NCBI GenBank assembly: GCA_036374435.1
Contig: DASUTU010000145.1
Location: forward strand, 1 to 21,022
Direction of reading: 5' to 3'
Length of the DNA: 21,022 bases
Source: CALGFI01 sp036374435
Lineage (GTDB): Bacteria > Actinomycetota > UBA4738 > HRBIN12
Shown here: positions 1 through 7,995 of the stretch, one piece after another
Position numbering within the stretch: position 1 is the first letter of the stretch
Layout of the letters: every line of letters begins with the position of its first letter
Notes under the pieces: generated by a model
Database searches by the model: none
What the model was told of the DNA's origin: nothing
Seen by the model: only the letters and a program-made list of their open reading frames with translations
Translations under genes and position numbers: made by a program

Positions 1-50
1 GCAGGCGGGGCTGTCGGCCGCCGTCTGAGCGCCCGTTCCGACGCCGCCGC

Positions 51-609
51 CTACCCGACGGTGAGGGCGCGGCGGCGGCGGAAGAACCAGCCCGCGCCAA
101 GACCGGCGACCAGACCGATCGCGCCGGCGGCGAGCTCGCTCCAGGCACCGGCGTCCTCGGGAGAGTTGGAGGTGCCCAGCACCCGAGCCGGCCCTTCGGC
201 GTCGCCCCCGCCGCCCGCCGAGTCGAGCGGGGTGCCGCCGGCGGCCCCCGCCGTGGCGCCTGCGACGACGATCGCCCCGGTCATTCCCGCGTGATACGTG
301 CACGCGAACGGGTACACGCCGGCGTCGGCGAACGTGGCCGTGAACGACTCGCCCTTCGCCATCTCCTCGATCCGGCCCCATCCCTCCGCCGACACGTTGT
401 GCCCCGGCCAGGTCGCGGTTGACGAAACTGACCGTGGCCCCCGGCTCGATCTGAAGGGTCGTGGGGGTGAAGCGGCAGCCCGCCATCTCGACGGTCTCGC
501 CGTCACTCGTGGTGGCCTCGCCACTACAGCCGCCGCCGGCGGCCGCAGGGACGGGCACGGCGAGCGCGAGGACCGACAGGGCCCCGGCGAGCAGGATCCG
601 ACGCTGCAT
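51..609 (-). pseudogene. Membrane-anchored cupredoxin (plastocyanin-like), reading frame broken near 411
   Basis: This is a blue-copper (cupredoxin) electron-transfer or copper-binding protein, exported and tethered to the membrane. The start is the ATG at 609, with a GGAGG-type ribosome site 5 bases upstream. The first 66 codons give a signal peptide (about residues 1-24) and the first strands of the fold, ending ...VSFVNRD. The natural continuation, WPGHNVSAEGWG, is in another frame; dropping one base near 411 joins them into a protein of about 185 residues. The second part holds all the expected type 1 copper ligands: His in PGHNV, then Cys, His and Met in FACTYHAGM. A Gly/Ala/Ser-rich linker follows, then a final transmembrane helix capped by four arginines. 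The gene lies 57 bases downstream of the anti-sigma gene, so it may be the last gene of that run. The break may be a real mutation or an assembly error; the fold assignment is firm. Confidence 0.75.
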
Positions 610-666
610 CTTCCCCTCCTCGGGACGTGACCACCGAGATACACCGCCGCAGCCGGCGGGGTTCCC

Positions 667-1416
667 TCAGCCCACGCCTTCGGCCAGCGCGAGGGCGGAC
701 CGCAGCCGCAGGGAGGTCTCGAGCCGGTACGTCACGTCTCCCTCGGTCCAGATCAGGACGTTCCCGCCGACGGAGTACCGCTCGAACCGCGTCTCGGTCC
801 GCACGATCAGGTCGTGCGGGACGTCGATCCAGAACCCGGGGCGTCCCCGGACCGTGACGGTTCGGACGTCCTCGAACCGCGCCACGGTCTTGGTGATCGT
901 CTCGGCGTCGCTGTGGACCTGGAGGAGCACCCGGCTCCACGGCGTTCCGGGGAGCGGCGGGTGGTCCGGCCCGCCGCGCCACCCCAGGAGCGCGCCGGCC
1001 CGGTCGTCCGCCGTACGGACGGCGTAGGCCTCGTCGGGCGGCGGCCCCGGAGGCAGGGCGAGCTCGAACCCGACCGCCGCCTCCAGCTCTTCGACCGCGA
1101 CCGGCTCCCCGAGCCCGCCCGGCCCGAGCGGCGGGCCGCTCGGCGTGACGCCGGGCTGGACGCGGATCTCCGCCGCCCCCAGCACCAGCCGGGCGCCGAA
1201 CGCGAGGGCCAGCGCCACCAGCAGCCCCACCGCCACGGCGATCACGGCGCGCCGGCGGTCCCGGCCGGCGGGCAGGACCGGCCGGCGGGCGCGTGGGGAC
1301 TCCAGCCGCTCCAGGACCGCGGGGACCAGAGGCGGCGTCGGTGGGAACGTAAGGTCGGTCCCCAACTGACGGAGCCGCTCGGCCAGGGCCGTCTCGGCGC
1401 GATCGCGATCAGCCAT
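667..1416 (-). CDS. Putative membrane-anchored anti-sigma factor partner of the adjacent ECF sigma factor
   Basis: The 249-residue protein has a short charged cytoplasmic N-terminus with a helical stretch (AETALAERLRQLG), one transmembrane helix at about residues 57-80, and an extracytoplasmic domain of about 165 residues. No HxxxCxxC zinc motif is present, so it is not a classic ZAS anti-sigma factor. Its role is inferred from topology and from its position: its ATG at 1416 overlaps the end of the sigma gene by 8 bases and has GAGGAG 6 bases upstream, which argues for translational coupling. In this type of pair the cytoplasmic part holds the sigma factor inactive and the outer domain senses an envelope signal. 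The outer domain resembles the predicted extracellular domains seen after such helices, but I do not recognise a named family. A start 13 codons upstream is possible but has no better ribosome site. Confidence 0.7.
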   Translation of the reverse strand: MADRDRAETALAERLRQLGTDLTFPPTPPLVPAVLERLESPRARRPVLPAGRDRRRAVIAVAVGLLVALALAFGARLVLGAAEIRVQPGVTPSGPPLGPGGLGEPVAVEELEAAVGFELALPPGPPPDEAYAVRTADDRAGALLGWRGGPDHPPLPGTPWSRVLLQVHSDAETITKTVARFEDVRTVTVRGRPGFWIDVPHDLIVRTETRFERYSVGGNVLIWTEGDVTYRLETSLRLRSALALAEGVG

Positions 1417-2011
1417 CGTCGTCTCCTCGGGCCAGCTCGGGCGGGAGGGCGGCACGCAGCCGGCGCAGCGTCCGGGACAGCCGCGACTTCACGGTGCCGG
1501 GGCGCACGCCGAGCGCCCTCGCCGTCTCGGCCTCCGACAGGTCGAGCAGGTACCGGTAGCCGATCACCATGCGGTCGCGTTCGGGCAACGTCTCCAGCGC
1601 CCGGATCAGGGCCGCCCGCGCCTCGCCGAGGGAGGCCGCGGCATCGGGGGATGGGGCCGCATCCTCCCGGTCGCCGCGCTCCGCCAGCCGGAGCTCGAGG
1701 CGTTCTCGCCGCCCCGCCGACCGCCGGCGGTTCCGGGCCTCGTTGGTGACGATCCGAAGGATCCAGGGCCGGAACGGCTCCCCGGCGCGGAACCGTCCCA
1801 GCGCGTAGTAGGCCTTCACGAACCCGTCCTGCGTGGCGTCTTCGGCGTCCGCGGCGTTGCGGACGATCAGGTAGGCGGCGCGGAACGCGAGGTCCCGGTG
1901 CCGTTCGACGAGCGTCCCGTACGCACGGACGTCCCCCTTCCTCGCGAGCTCGACGAGCTCGGCGTCCTCCAGTGGCCGGCCCTCCACCGTTTCGATCGAT
2001 CCGGTGTCCAC
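1409..2011 (-). CDS. ECF-family RNA polymerase sigma factor (sigma-70 regions 2 and 4)
   Basis: This 200-residue alternative sigma factor would direct RNA polymerase to a small regulon controlled by the overlapping membrane protein. Region 2 is visible in the first half: LVERHRDLAFRAAYLIVRN is followed by DAEDATQDGFVKAYYALGRF, the usual core-binding and -10 recognition stretch. A variable Arg/Glu/Ala-rich linker follows. Region 4 is ALETLPERDRMVIGYRYLLD followed by SEAETARALGVRPGTVKSRL, a helix-turn-helix for the -35 element. The length is typical of ECF factors, and no C-terminal extension is present. The GTG at 2011 has no clear ribosome site; it lies 43 bases after the stomatin-like gene, so co-transcription with that gene is possible. 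Family assignment is secure; the ECF subgroup and signal are not known. Confidence 0.92.
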   Translation of the reverse strand: MDTGSIETVEGRPLEDAELVELARKGDVRAYGTLVERHRDLAFRAAYLIVRNAADAEDATQDGFVKAYYALGRFRAGEPFRPWILRIVTNEARNRRRSAGRRERLELRLAERGDREDAAPSPDAAASLGEARAALIRALETLPERDRMVIGYRYLLDLSEAETARALGVRPGTVKSRLSRTLRRLRAALPPELARGDDDG

Positions 2012-2054
2012 GTCTGGTACACCGCGAGGGCCGACCGGGTTCCGGCCCGGGCGC

Positions 2055-2963
2055 CTACGACGCGGTCGGCTCGGTGCGGTCCGCCGACCGGCCCTCCCGC
2101 CCGTCGCCGAAGGTCCGTCCGGCGAAGCCGGAGATCCCCGCGATGAGGTCCGTGAACTCCATCGGGATCACGAACTTGGTCGAGGGCGAGGCGCCGATCT
2201 CCTTCAGGGTCTCCAGGTACTGCAGGCTCATCGTCTTGGCGTCCACGACCCGGGCCGACTCGAAGATCGTCGTCAGCGCGAGCGCGAACCCCTCGGCCCG
2301 CAGGATGGCGGCCTGCCGGTCGCCCTCGGCGTTCAGGATCGCGGACTGCTTGTTGCCCTCGGCCACGGTGATGGCGGCCTGCTTGCTTCCTTCTGCCTCG
2401 GTGACGACGGCGCGGCGCTGGCGCTCGGCCGACATCTGACGGGTCATGGCCTCCTGCACCGAGGGCGGCGGGATGATTTCGCGGATCTCGACGTTCGTGA
2501 CCTTCACGCCCCAGCGGGACGTGACCTCGTCGAGCTTGGTCCGCAGGATCTGGTTGATCTCGTCCCGTTTGGCCAACACGTCGTCCAGGGGGATGTCGCC
2601 GACCACGGCACGCAGCGTCGTGGTGGCCATGCCCTGGGCCGCACCGACGAAGTTCTGCACCTGGACCACGCTCATCGTGGGGTCGAGCACCTTGTAGAAA
2701 ATGATGAAGTCGACCGAGATCGGGGCGTTGTCCTTCGTGATCGAGTCCTGACGGGGGATCTCCAGGAAGAACTCGCGCAGGTCGACCCAGACCGCGCGGT
2801 CGATCAGGGGGATGAGGATCACCAGGCCCGGGCCTTTGGTCGCGAGCAACCGCCCGAGGCGGAACACGACCAGGCGCTGGTATTCCCGGACGATCTTCAC
2901 CGCCGCCGGGATCAGCAGAGCGAGCAACACCACCACGATCGCGACACCGATCAGCAGCTGCAT
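2055..2963 (-). CDS. SPFH/band 7 (stomatin-like) membrane protein, NfeD partner
   Basis: The 302-residue protein has an N-terminal transmembrane helix (about residues 3-25) followed by a complete SPFH/band 7 domain. Recognisable stomatin/QmcA landmarks are EYQRLVVFRLGR, GPGLVILIPLID, ITKDNAPISVDFIIFYKV and RWGVKVTNVEIREI. A helical, Ala/Glu-rich coiled region follows, with repeated AEG-xx-QAAI units (roughly residues 180-235), typical of the oligomerising part. Such proteins form ring-like scaffolds in the membrane and usually pair with NfeD. Here the ATG at 2963 shares one base with the nfeD stop codon (TGATG), the classical nfeD-stomatin coupling. A GTG one codon upstream is an alternative start. 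The last 20 residues are polar and not conserved in the family. In PH1510/PH1511-type pairs the protease clips the C-terminus of the stomatin; this is family knowledge, not shown here. Confidence 0.92.
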   Translation of the reverse strand: MQLLIGVAIVVVLLALLIPAAVKIVREYQRLVVFRLGRLLATKGPGLVILIPLIDRAVWVDLREFFLEIPRQDSITKDNAPISVDFIIFYKVLDPTMSVVQVQNFVGAAQGMATTTLRAVVGDIPLDDVLAKRDEINQILRTKLDEVTSRWGVKVTNVEIREIIPPPSVQEAMTRQMSAERQRRAVVTEAEGSKQAAITVAEGNKQSAILNAEGDRQAAILRAEGFALALTTIFESARVVDAKTMSLQYLETLKEIGASPSTKFVIPMEFTDLIAGISGFAGRTFGDGREGRSADRTEPTAS

Positions 2964-4360
2964 CACGTCCGGTCACCTTCCCTTTCTTTGGCCCTTTCAC
3001 TGGTTTCCGCTTCGCCGTCGGCGGCCTGCTCGTCCGGCTCCCGCCGGTCGCCGCCCTCTGGGGCGCTCTCCGCCGGCTCCACTCGCAGCATCAGCCCGTC
3101 CACCTCGGACACCCGCACGGACACGCCGGCGGGGATCTCGGCGCCGCTCGCGGAGACGGCGGTCCACTCCTCGGCCGCGAGGTGCACGACGCCCTCGGGG
3201 TCGAGGGCGCGGACGACCACCGCCTGCCGGCCGACCAGGTCGTGAACGTCGGCCGCGGGAGAGCGCTGGGCCCGCGTCACGGCCCGGACCACGATGCCGA
3301 AGAACAAGGCGGCGCCGACGGCCACGGGCGCGATGACGAGGGGCGAGACCTGGACGTCCGGCACCGAGGTGTCGAACAGGAACAGCCCGCCGAGGATCAA
3401 CGTCGCGATCCCGCCGCCCATGGCCACGCCCACCCCGGGCGTGAACAGCTCGATCACGAAGAAGATCGCCGAGGCGAGCAGCAGGAGCAGGCCGGCCAGC
3501 TGCACGGGGAGCACGCCGAAGGACAGGAACGCGCCGACCAGCATGATGACGCCCACCACGGCCGGCACGCCGAGGCCCGGGTTCGCCAGCTCGAAGTACA
3601 GAGCGATGATCCCGAGGTAGAACAGGATGAAGGCCACGTTCGGATCGAGCAGCGTGTGCAACAGCCGGGCCACCAGCCCGAGCTGCCGGTCCTCGACCGT
3701 GGCGCCGGCCACGTCCAGGGTGACGGTGCGACCGTTGGCCAGCTCGACCTCGCGCCCGCTCACCGCGTCCAGCAGCGCCGGGACGTTCGGCTGGATCAGG
3801 TCGATGACGCCGAGCTCGAGCGCCTCGGATGCCGAGGCGCTCTCGGAGTCCCGGACGGCCCGCTCGGCCCACTCGGCGTCCCGGCCCCGGCGGTCGGCGA
3901 TGCTCACGATGTATTCGGCGGCGTCGTTCGTGGCCTTCTCCGACTCGATGGCGCCGGCCACCCCCACCGGGTGAGCCGCGCCGACGTTCGTCGCGGGCGC
4001 CATCGCGGCCACGTGGCAGGAGAGCAGGACGAAGGCACCGGCGGAGGCGGCCCGGGCACCCTCGGGCGAGACGAAGCAGATCACCGGGACCTCCGCGTTC
4101 AGGATGGCCTGGGTGATCTGGCGCATCGACGAGTCCAGGCCGCCCGGGGTGTCGATCGTGAGCAGCACGGCGGGTGCGCCCTCGTCCTCCGCGGCGGCGA
4201 TCCCTCCCTCCAGGTAGTTCGCGACGAACGGGTCCACCACCCCGTCCAGGCGGAGCTGCACGACCGGGCCGCCCGGCTCCTGGGCGGACGCCGGCCACGA
4301 GGCCGCCGCGAGCCCCGCGGCGAACAACACGAGCGCACCGGCGCGCCGAAGCAGGCTCAC
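2963..4360 (-). CDS. nfeD: NfeD-family membrane-bound serine protease (long form, ClpP-like)
   Basis: The 465-residue protein is a long-form NfeD. A signal peptide (residues 1-26, ASA before the presumed cut) leads to a ClpP/SppA-fold serine protease domain. LTIDTPGG is the conserved core; the likely nucleophile is Ser107 in ARAASAGAF and the likely base is Lys143 in IESEKATNDA, matching the Ser-Lys dyad of the archaeal 1510-N protease. A cluster of hydrophobic segments (about residues 230-370) makes several membrane helices. The C-terminal part (about 385-440) is the soluble OB-fold NfeD domain, beginning DLVGRQAVV. The tail is acidic and polar. The GTG at 4360 is chosen because it gives a clean signal peptide; there is no strong ribosome site. 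The gene is coupled to the stomatin-like gene downstream and is divergent from a sigma factor gene. Role: membrane protein quality control, inferred from the family. Confidence 0.93.
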   Translation of the reverse strand: MSLLRRAGALVLFAAGLAAASWPASAQEPGGPVVQLRLDGVVDPFVANYLEGGIAAAEDEGAPAVLLTIDTPGGLDSSMRQITQAILNAEVPVICFVSPEGARAASAGAFVLLSCHVAAMAPATNVGAAHPVGVAGAIESEKATNDAAEYIVSIADRRGRDAEWAERAVRDSESASASEALELGVIDLIQPNVPALLDAVSGREVELANGRTVTLDVAGATVEDRQLGLVARLLHTLLDPNVAFILFYLGIIALYFELANPGLGVPAVVGVIMLVGAFLSFGVLPVQLAGLLLLLASAIFFVIELFTPGVGVAMGGGIATLILGGLFLFDTSVPDVQVSPLVIAPVAVGAALFFGIVVRAVTRAQRSPAADVHDLVGRQAVVVRALDPEGVVHLAAEEWTAVSASGAEIPAGVSVRVSEVDGLMLRVEPAESAPEGGDRREPDEQAADGEAETSERAKEREGDRT

Positions 4361-4490
4361 CGGCCCATCATCGCATCCACCGGATCGGTCCGCGACGCGA
4401 ACGGCGACCGCCCCGCGGCCCCCGTGGGATGATGACCGGGCGGACGAAAGCTCGCCCGAACTCGCTCGCCGTATACCGGGAAGGAGACCG

Positions 4491-5063
4491 ATGGCCGGAC
4501 GGCCGGAAGGTCCGCTCCTCGCCCGTGAGGAGCAACAACTCGTGGAGGGGCTCCTTGCCGGGAACGAAGACGCCGTCCGACGGCTCTACGCGCGGTACGC
4601 GCGACCCGTCTTCACGCTCGGCCTGCGGCTCCTCGGCAGCTCGGAGGCGGCGGAGGAGTTGACTCAGGACGTCTTCCTCGCGGCGTGGCGCAAGGCGGCC
4701 CGGTTCGACCCGGCTCGCGGCCGCTTGTCCACGTGGCTGATGACGATCGCCCACAACCTGGCGGTCGACCGCCTGCGGCGCGAGACGGGAGTGACCCGGC
4801 CGCATCTGGTCCTGGTCGACACGGTCCCCGAGGTCCCGACGGCGGACGAGGACGAGGTGGTGCTCGAACGCGACGCGGCGATCCGGGCCATCGCCTCCCT
4901 GTCCGACGCCGAGAAGCGGCTGCTGGCACGGGCCTACTTCGGCGGGCTGACCGCTCGCGAGATCGCCGAGAGCGACGGCATCCCGCTCGGCACGGTGAAG
5001 ACGCGCCTGCGGACCGCGCTGATCAAGGTCCGCCGCGCCAACCAGGACAAGGAGCGGCCGTGA
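4491..5063 (+). CDS. ECF-family RNA polymerase sigma factor (SigK/SigL-like)
   Basis: The 190-residue sigma factor has region 2 (AVRRLYARYARPVFTLGLRL, then EAAEELTQDVFLAAWRKAAR) and region 4 (SLSDAEKRLLARAYFGGLTA, then REIAESDGIPLGTVKTRLRT). STWLMTIAHNLAVDRLRR is the typical end of region 2. These features place it near the SigK/SigL type of ECF factor, whose usual partners are RskA-like anti-sigma factors, and such a partner follows with a 4-base overlap. The ATG at 4491 has GGGAAGGAG ending 4 bases upstream, a strong ribosome site that fixes the start. It is transcribed away from nfeD, sharing a 130-base intergenic region. No ECF-type promoter could be picked with confidence in that region, so autoregulation is only a possibility. 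Confidence 0.93.
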   Translation: MAGRPEGPLLAREEQQLVEGLLAGNEDAVRRLYARYARPVFTLGLRLLGSSEAAEELTQDVFLAAWRKAARFDPARGRLSTWLMTIAHNLAVDRLRRETGVTRPHLVLVDTVPEVPTADEDEVVLERDAAIRAIASLSDAEKRLLARAYFGGLTAREIAESDGIPLGTVKTRLRTALIKVRRANQDKERP

Positions 5064-5833
5064 CCTGCCTCGACGTCCGGGAGCGGCTGCCCGAGCTCGC
5101 GCTGGGAGTGCTCGCGCCCGAGGACCGCGACGAGGCCGAGCGACACCTGCGCTGGTGCGCCGGGTGCCGCAAGGAGTCCGAGGACCTGTCGCGGGCCACC
5201 GCCACCCTCGGGTTCGTGCTCGACCCCGCCCCGCTGCCCCACGGCCTCGACGACCGCGTCGTCGAGCGAGTGGCCGCGGCGGCCGGGCGAGGCGCCGGGG
5301 TTCGGCGTGTCCGGACCGCCGCGGCGTCGATCGTGGCGGCGATGGTGGCAGTGTCGGGCCTTGGCTGGGGCGCCGTGATGGCGGGGCGGGCCGATCGCCT
5401 CGAGGACCGGGCGGCGCTCGCCGAGGCCCGGTGGCACGAGGCCATCGAGGACTTCCGGCGCGTGCTGACCGAGCCGATCCCGGTGGGGGAGCTGTCCCGG
5501 GAGACCGCGCAGATCGGGACGCTCCACGCCACGGCGAGCGGTCGAGGAGGCGGCGCCGTCCTGCAGCTCGTGTCGCCGACGATCACCGACTTCACGATCA
5601 CGATCGTGAAGGGCCTGGACCCCGAGGCCACCGAGCGGCTGCCCTACCGGATCCAGCTCCTCAACGAGGCCGGCGACGTGTTGAAGGCCGGTCGCATCGA
5701 CGAGCTCGACGCGGACGGCGGCGCCGAGGTCTTCCGCGAGTTCCGCCAACGCGACCTCACCGGCTTCACCACCGTCCGGGTGGTCGACGCGGACCAGACG
5801 GTCGTGCTGGTGGGCGAGATCGGCCGGCTCTGA
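5060..5833 (+). CDS. Zinc-finger anti-sigma factor, RskA-like
   Basis: The 257-residue protein starts at a GTG overlapping the sigma gene stop by 4 bases (GTGA), so the two are translationally coupled. The cytoplasmic N-terminus holds the zinc-associated anti-sigma signature: His29, Cys33 and Cys36 (HLRWCAGC), with Cys3 as the extra early cysteine. A single transmembrane helix spans about residues 86-108. The outer domain (about 110-257) is beta-rich and resembles the C-terminal domain of anti-sigma-K factors, with a stretch like GTLHATASGRGGGAVLQL and a terminal VRVVDADQTVVLVGEIGRL. It would hold the neighbouring sigma factor at the membrane until the helix is cut by intramembrane proteolysis; this mechanism comes from the family. 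The signal is unknown. An unrelated minus-strand gene ends only 18 bases away. Confidence 0.88.
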   Translation: MTCLDVRERLPELALGVLAPEDRDEAERHLRWCAGCRKESEDLSRATATLGFVLDPAPLPHGLDDRVVERVAAAAGRGAGVRRVRTAAASIVAAMVAVSGLGWGAVMAGRADRLEDRAALAEARWHEAIEDFRRVLTEPIPVGELSRETAQIGTLHATASGRGGGAVLQLVSPTITDFTITIVKGLDPEATERLPYRIQLLNEAGDVLKAGRIDELDADGGAEVFREFRQRDLTGFTTVRVVDADQTVVLVGEIGRL

Positions 5834-5851
5834 CGGGCCCCCGCCCGGCGA

Positions 5852-6868
5852 CTACTCCCGCTCCAGGTCCTGCGTGAAGGTCCCGTCGAAGGACATCTCG
5901 CCCTCGAATCCCGGGACCCCGCGAAACTCCATCGACAGGTCGAAGTCGCCGGCGCTCTCCATCCGCAGGAGCTCCTTCGCCTCGAGGTCGACGAAGCTCG
6001 TCTGCGTGAACGCCCCGCCGCCCCCGTAGGTGATCGTGGCGTCGGAGAACCCTTCCACGCCGGTCGCGCCGACCGCCCCCAGGTCCTCGCCCATCGCCTC
6101 GACGAGGTCGCCGAAGTCCAGCGTGAAGTCGAGCGGCACGGTCATCTCGGTGACGATGACCGCCGCCTCGCGGCCGTCCACGGACTCGTTGCGGTCGTAG
6201 CGACTGTGCGCCACGTATTCGATCGATCCCTCGCCGTACGGGAACTCCTGCGAGTACTCCTGCGTCCACGTGTCCCCGGGAGCCACGGCGCGCCCGTCCT
6301 CGGGGAGGATCGGGGTCAGCTGGCTCATCCCGGGGAACCCGAACCCCTGGGTCTGGCCGGCGCCGCCGAGCGCGAGCCCGCCCGCAGAGACCACCCGGCC
6401 ATCGGGGGCGACGACGATCTCGACGGGGGGCATCGCCGTCTCCACCTCCGGCATCTCGATGCCGTTCATCGATCCCGACATCTCGGACGTCGAGACCTCG
6501 ATCGTCGCGTTGCCGTCGCCGTCCACCGATGCGACCCGCCACGTCGTGACCTGCGACATCTCCGTCTGCATGGGCATCTCGCCGAACAGGTCCGAGGCGA
6601 CGCCCCCGTCCATGGTCATGGTGATCCGGTAGGTCTCGGAGTGGCCCTCCTCGAAGCTGAGCGCCAGGGGGCGTGCCTCCGCCGCCTCGTCGCCGCGCGT
6701 GACCACGAAGGCCAATGCGCCGGCCACGAGCACGACGACCAGCCCGACCACCCCGAACACACCGCGCGACCGCTTGGGCGACGGCGCCGCCGCCGTCCCC
6801 CATCCGGAGGGCGGAGGGGGGAGCTCGGACACAGAGGGTTGGGGCTGGGACTGGGGCAAGCCGTTCAC
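5852..6868 (-). CDS. Membrane-anchored extracytoplasmic protein of unknown function
   Basis: I do not recognise a characterised family. The 338-residue protein has a Pro/Ser/Gln-rich cytoplasmic tail of about 32 residues, a basic patch (PKRSR), one transmembrane helix (about 37-56) and a large outer domain without cysteines. The outer domain is acidic, beta-rich and unusually rich in methionine, with segments such as SEMSGSMNGIEMPEVETAM. A GDTWTQEYSQEFPYGEGSIEY segment followed by repeated amphipathic strands suggests a beta-sandwich or lipocalin-like fold, as in DUF6263-type secreted proteins; that likeness is tentative. The GTG at 6868 is preferred because GAGGAGG sits 5 bases before it; an ATG at 6919 would add 17 residues but has no ribosome site. 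It follows the esterase gene on the same strand and may be co-transcribed with it. Confidence 0.72.
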   Translation of the reverse strand: MNGLPQSQPQPSVSELPPPPSGWGTAAAPSPKRSRGVFGVVGLVVVLVAGALAFVVTRGDEAAEARPLALSFEEGHSETYRITMTMDGGVASDLFGEMPMQTEMSQVTTWRVASVDGDGNATIEVSTSEMSGSMNGIEMPEVETAMPPVEIVVAPDGRVVSAGGLALGGAGQTQGFGFPGMSQLTPILPEDGRAVAPGDTWTQEYSQEFPYGEGSIEYVAHSRYDRNESVDGREAAVIVTEMTVPLDFTLDFGDLVEAMGEDLGAVGATGVEGFSDATITYGGGGAFTQTSFVDLEAKELLRMESAGDFDLSMEFRGVPGFEGEMSFDGTFTQDLERE

Positions 6869-6873
6869 GACGT

Positions 6874-6880
6874 CCTCCTC
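6874..6880 (-). promoter_or_regulatory. Ribosome binding site deciding the GTG start at 6868
   Basis: GAGGAGG lies 5 bases upstream of the GTG at 6868 and inside the longer open frame that begins at 6919. Its near-perfect match to the anti-Shine-Dalgarno sequence and ideal spacing favour the internal GTG over the upstream ATG. Confidence 0.6.
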
Positions 6881-6928
6881 GAGGGGCTCCGATCCAATGC
6901 TCCCACAGAGCATCGGCATCGAGGGGCT

Positions 6929-7948
6929 TCAGGCTGAGAGCGCCTCGGCCAGGAAGGCCAGGCTGCGCGGGTAGCGGTAGCCGATCGCCATGTGGCCGGC
7001 GTCGAACAGCTCGAGGGTGTGCTCCACGCCCAGCTTCTCGAGCTCCCGGGAGACCGCCACCGCCCCGTTGTCCAGGAACCACTCGTCTTTCGTCCCGCCG
7101 TCGAGCCAGATCGCCCGCATCGAGCGGAGGGCGTCGGCGTGGCGCGGAGCCATCCGAACCGGGTCCCACGCCAGCCAGCGCTCCCAGACCTCGGGGAGCA
7201 GCCGGCCCGTCTCGACCTCGAACGGCAACGTGACGGTGCCGTCGGATTCGGCCGAATAACACGCCGCCATGCACCAGTCGTTGAGCAGCACCCCGTCCTC
7301 CTTCTTCGAGAAGGCGGGTCGCGAGCGGAAGTCCTCCCAGAACCGTTCGTAGGACCCGCCGTACTCCTCGCGCAGCGTCCGGACCGTCTCCCGGAACTCC
7401 GGCAGGTAACACGCCTCGAAGAGCGCATCGCCGGCGTGCGACGCGAGCGCGGAGAACAGGTCGGGCCGGAGCATGGGCGTGACCAGCGCGCCGTAGCCGC
7501 CGCTCGACTTCCCCTGGATCCCTCGGCGATCGCGTTCGGGCATCGTCCGGAACCGCTCGTCGACGAAGGGAACCACCTCGTCGCACAGGAACGTGTGGTA
7601 GTTGCCCGTGCCCGGCGAATCCAGGAACTGGCTGCCGCCGAGCGAGGTCCAGCAATCGACGAAGGCCACGAGCACCGGCGGCGCCTCGCCCGAGGCGAAC
7701 AGCGCATCCAGGGCCTCGACGTACGTGGGACGGAAGGCCTCGCGGTTCGACCACATGTCGAGCTGCCCCGTGAGCCCCTGGATCACGTAGACGGTGGGGT
7801 ACCGGCGTTCGTCGTCGTCGTACCCGGGCGGGGTGTACACCCACAGCGGACGGACGTACGGGTCCCCGAGGGGATTGCCCCGCAGGGCCTCGCTCTCGAT
7901 CTCCAGCGTCTCTAGGCGTCCCACGAGCTCTCGGCTCCACGGATCCAC
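6929..7948 (-). CDS. Alpha/beta-hydrolase, esterase D / PF00756-type
   Basis: The 339-residue enzyme has the alpha/beta-hydrolase layout of the putative esterase family (esterase D, antigen 85 relatives and enterochelin esterases). The N-terminal strand region reads RPLWVYTPPGYDDDERRYPT followed by VYVIQGLTG. The nucleophile elbow is GKSSGGYGA, with Ser148 as the likely nucleophile. Later DGGTKDEWF (Asp288) and DAGHMAIGYRY (His319) supply the probable acid and base of the triad. No signal peptide is visible, so it is probably cytoplasmic. The start is a GTG with GGGAGGTG 5 bases upstream. The natural substrate cannot be read from sequence; acyl esters or ester-linked siderophores or sugars are all possible. 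It is divergent from the nucleotidyltransferase gene and upstream of the unknown membrane protein on its own strand. Confidence 0.88.
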   Translation of the reverse strand: MDPWSRELVGRLETLEIESEALRGNPLGDPYVRPLWVYTPPGYDDDERRYPTVYVIQGLTGQLDMWSNREAFRPTYVEALDALFASGEAPPVLVAFVDCWTSLGGSQFLDSPGTGNYHTFLCDEVVPFVDERFRTMPERDRRGIQGKSSGGYGALVTPMLRPDLFSALASHAGDALFEACYLPEFRETVRTLREEYGGSYERFWEDFRSRPAFSKKEDGVLLNDWCMAACYSAESDGTVTLPFEVETGRLLPEVWERWLAWDPVRMAPRHADALRSMRAIWLDGGTKDEWFLDNGAVAVSRELEKLGVEHTLELFDAGHMAIGYRYPRSLAFLAEALSA

Positions 7949-7995
7949 GACGGCACCTCCCTCGGGTCGACTATCGGCTGCGCGGTGGTCCTCGA

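Noticed and set aside
2..28. Possible last eight codons of a plus-strand gene (ending QAGLSAAV, stop at 26-28)
   Set aside because: Plausible as the tail of an upstream gene converging on the cupredoxin, but eight codons are too few to support a call.
2004..4432. Two long plus-strand open frames (2004-3245 and 3182-4432)
   Set aside because: Both are shadows of the stomatin-like and nfeD genes on the opposite strand; their His/Asp/Gly/Arg-rich translations show no fold signature.
4361..4490. Search for ECF-type promoters between nfeD and the divergent sigma gene
   Set aside because: GTATAC at 4471-4476 is the only eye-catching AT-containing hexamer, but it has no suitable -35 partner and lies too close to the ribosome site.
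5834..5847. Small hairpin cgggc/gcccg between the convergent anti-sigma and unknown-protein genes
   Set aside because: Only a 5-bp stem with no T run; too weak to call a terminator in such G+C-rich DNA.
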